Assembly: GCA_946055445.1 (NCBI GenBank)
Contig: CAMGGF010000106.1
Span: 1 to 5,287 of the forward strand
Direction of reading: 5' to 3'
Origin: an uncultured Ruminococcus sp.
GTDB taxonomy: Bacteria; Bacillota; Clostridia; Oscillospirales; Acutalibacteraceae
DNA length: 5,287 bases
The position numbers were made by a program, and so were the translations under genes. Position 1 is the stretch's first letter. Each line of letters begins with the position of its first letter. Below the pieces are notes generated by a model. The model did not search any database and was not told where the DNA came from. It saw only the letters and a program-made list of their open reading frames with translations. This document shows positions 4,886 through 5,287 of the stretch, in pieces.

Positions 4886-5287
4886 ATGCAAAACAAGGCT
4901 ATTTTTAAGAAAATCATCGCTGTACTGCTTGCGGTAGTGCTGATTTTCGGCATTTCGGTGGGGGCGGCGACGCTTGTGCACAGAAGAAGCGGTGTTCCCG
5001 CAAATACTACGGTGAAAAACGGGCTGTCCGCATATGAATTGGCGGTGCAATACGGGTATAACGGTACGGTGCAGGAGTGGCTTTCTTCGTTAAACGGCAA
5101 ATCGGCTTATGAAATTGCCGTAGAAAACGGCTATACGGGCACACAACAGGATTGGACAGCCTCTTTGAAAGCCAATGCTGACACAGACCCGACAAGCATA
5201 AAAACCGCCGCGTTTTCACAGGGCGACGAATTGCTGCTCACGCTTTCCGACGGCACGGTGCTCAATTTGGGCAAAGCGGTCGGCGCA
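4886..5287 (+). CDS. Secreted or membrane-anchored protein with SAYE-type repeats (partial, 3' end missing)
   Basis: The first 134 residues are in the window and the frame is open at the right edge. ATG 4886 follows GGAGG (4873-4877) by 8 nt. Residues 1-9 are basic (Lys4, Lys8, Lys9), 10-30 form a hydrophobic helix, and there is no obvious AxA cleavage site, so it may be a signal anchor. Residues 46-95 are two tandem 25-residue repeats of the 'GxSAYExAVxxGYxGTxxxW' type, identical at 15 of 25 positions. Then follows ELLLTLSDGTVLNLGKAVG (115-133), a beta segment I recall after such repeats in Gram-positive surface and phage-tail proteins. The repeats act as spacers; the working domain, possibly a protease or binding domain, would lie beyond the edge. 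The gene is divergent to the small XRE regulator and probably controlled by it. Confidence 0.82.
   Translation, partial: MQNKAIFKKIIAVLLAVVLIFGISVGAATLVHRRSGVPANTTVKNGLSAYELAVQYGYNGTVQEWLSSLNGKSAYEIAVENGYTGTQQDWTASLKANADTDPTSIKTAAFSQGDELLLTLSDGTVLNLGKAVGA
5021..5170 (+). repeat. Two tandem 25-codon repeats in the secreted protein
   Basis: Repeat 1 is 5021-5095 (residues 46-70) and repeat 2 is 5096-5170 (residues 71-95). Shared positions include G-x-SAYE-x-AV-x-x-GY-x-GT-x-Q-x-W and a final SL. The DNA of the two copies has diverged more than the protein, so this is an old duplication kept by selection rather than a recent slippage product. Confidence 0.8.

Overview
The window looks like chromosomal DNA of a Gram-positive bacterium of the Bacillota, most likely class Clostridia. 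The grounds are a T-box leader RNA, strong GGAGG-type ribosome binding sites, near-consensus sigma-A promoters, a soluble Hanks-type kinase of a type I associate with Clostridia, and a secreted protein with 'GxSAYExAVxxG' repeats. The genus cannot be told from the sequence.

Left part (1-2200). The minus strand at the left edge carries a strong promoter (158-186) and the 5' half of a T-box riboswitch (about 151 to 1), whose regulated gene lies beyond position 1. The best reading of its specifier is AUG (methionine). Divergently, on the plus strand, lie a small Dabb-family protein (236-544), a YhhN/TMEM86-family membrane protein (627-1319, with its own promoter) and an MscS-type mechanosensitive channel (1329-2141) that starts 9 nt after the YhhN stop. 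A perfect 10-bp hairpin with a T tract (2162-2192) ends this unit. It probably also serves the convergent operon.

Middle part (2199-4363). A tight minus-strand operon is read from an excellent promoter (4335-4363, TTGACA-17-TATGCT). It encodes a 140-aa HTH-like protein, a zinc-ribbon/transmembrane/linker/BspA-like-LRR protein, and a soluble Ser/Thr kinase with an atypical N-lobe. Gaps are 7 and 4 nt. My inference is a signalling module: an outside LRR sensor, an inside zinc ribbon, a cytosolic kinase and a putative DNA-binding or adaptor protein. The promoter is surrounded by palindromes that look like operators.

Right part (4467-5287). A small XRE-type HTH regulator (minus strand) lies divergent to a secreted or membrane-anchored repeat protein (plus strand) that runs off the right edge. 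Their shared 158-bp intergenic region holds overlapping divergent promoters. It is framed by an inverted duplication, so both transcripts would begin with nearly the same leader sequence. This makes the small regulator a good candidate for controlling both its own gene and the surface protein.

No tRNA, rRNA, CRISPR array, insertion sequence or clear prophage gene was seen.
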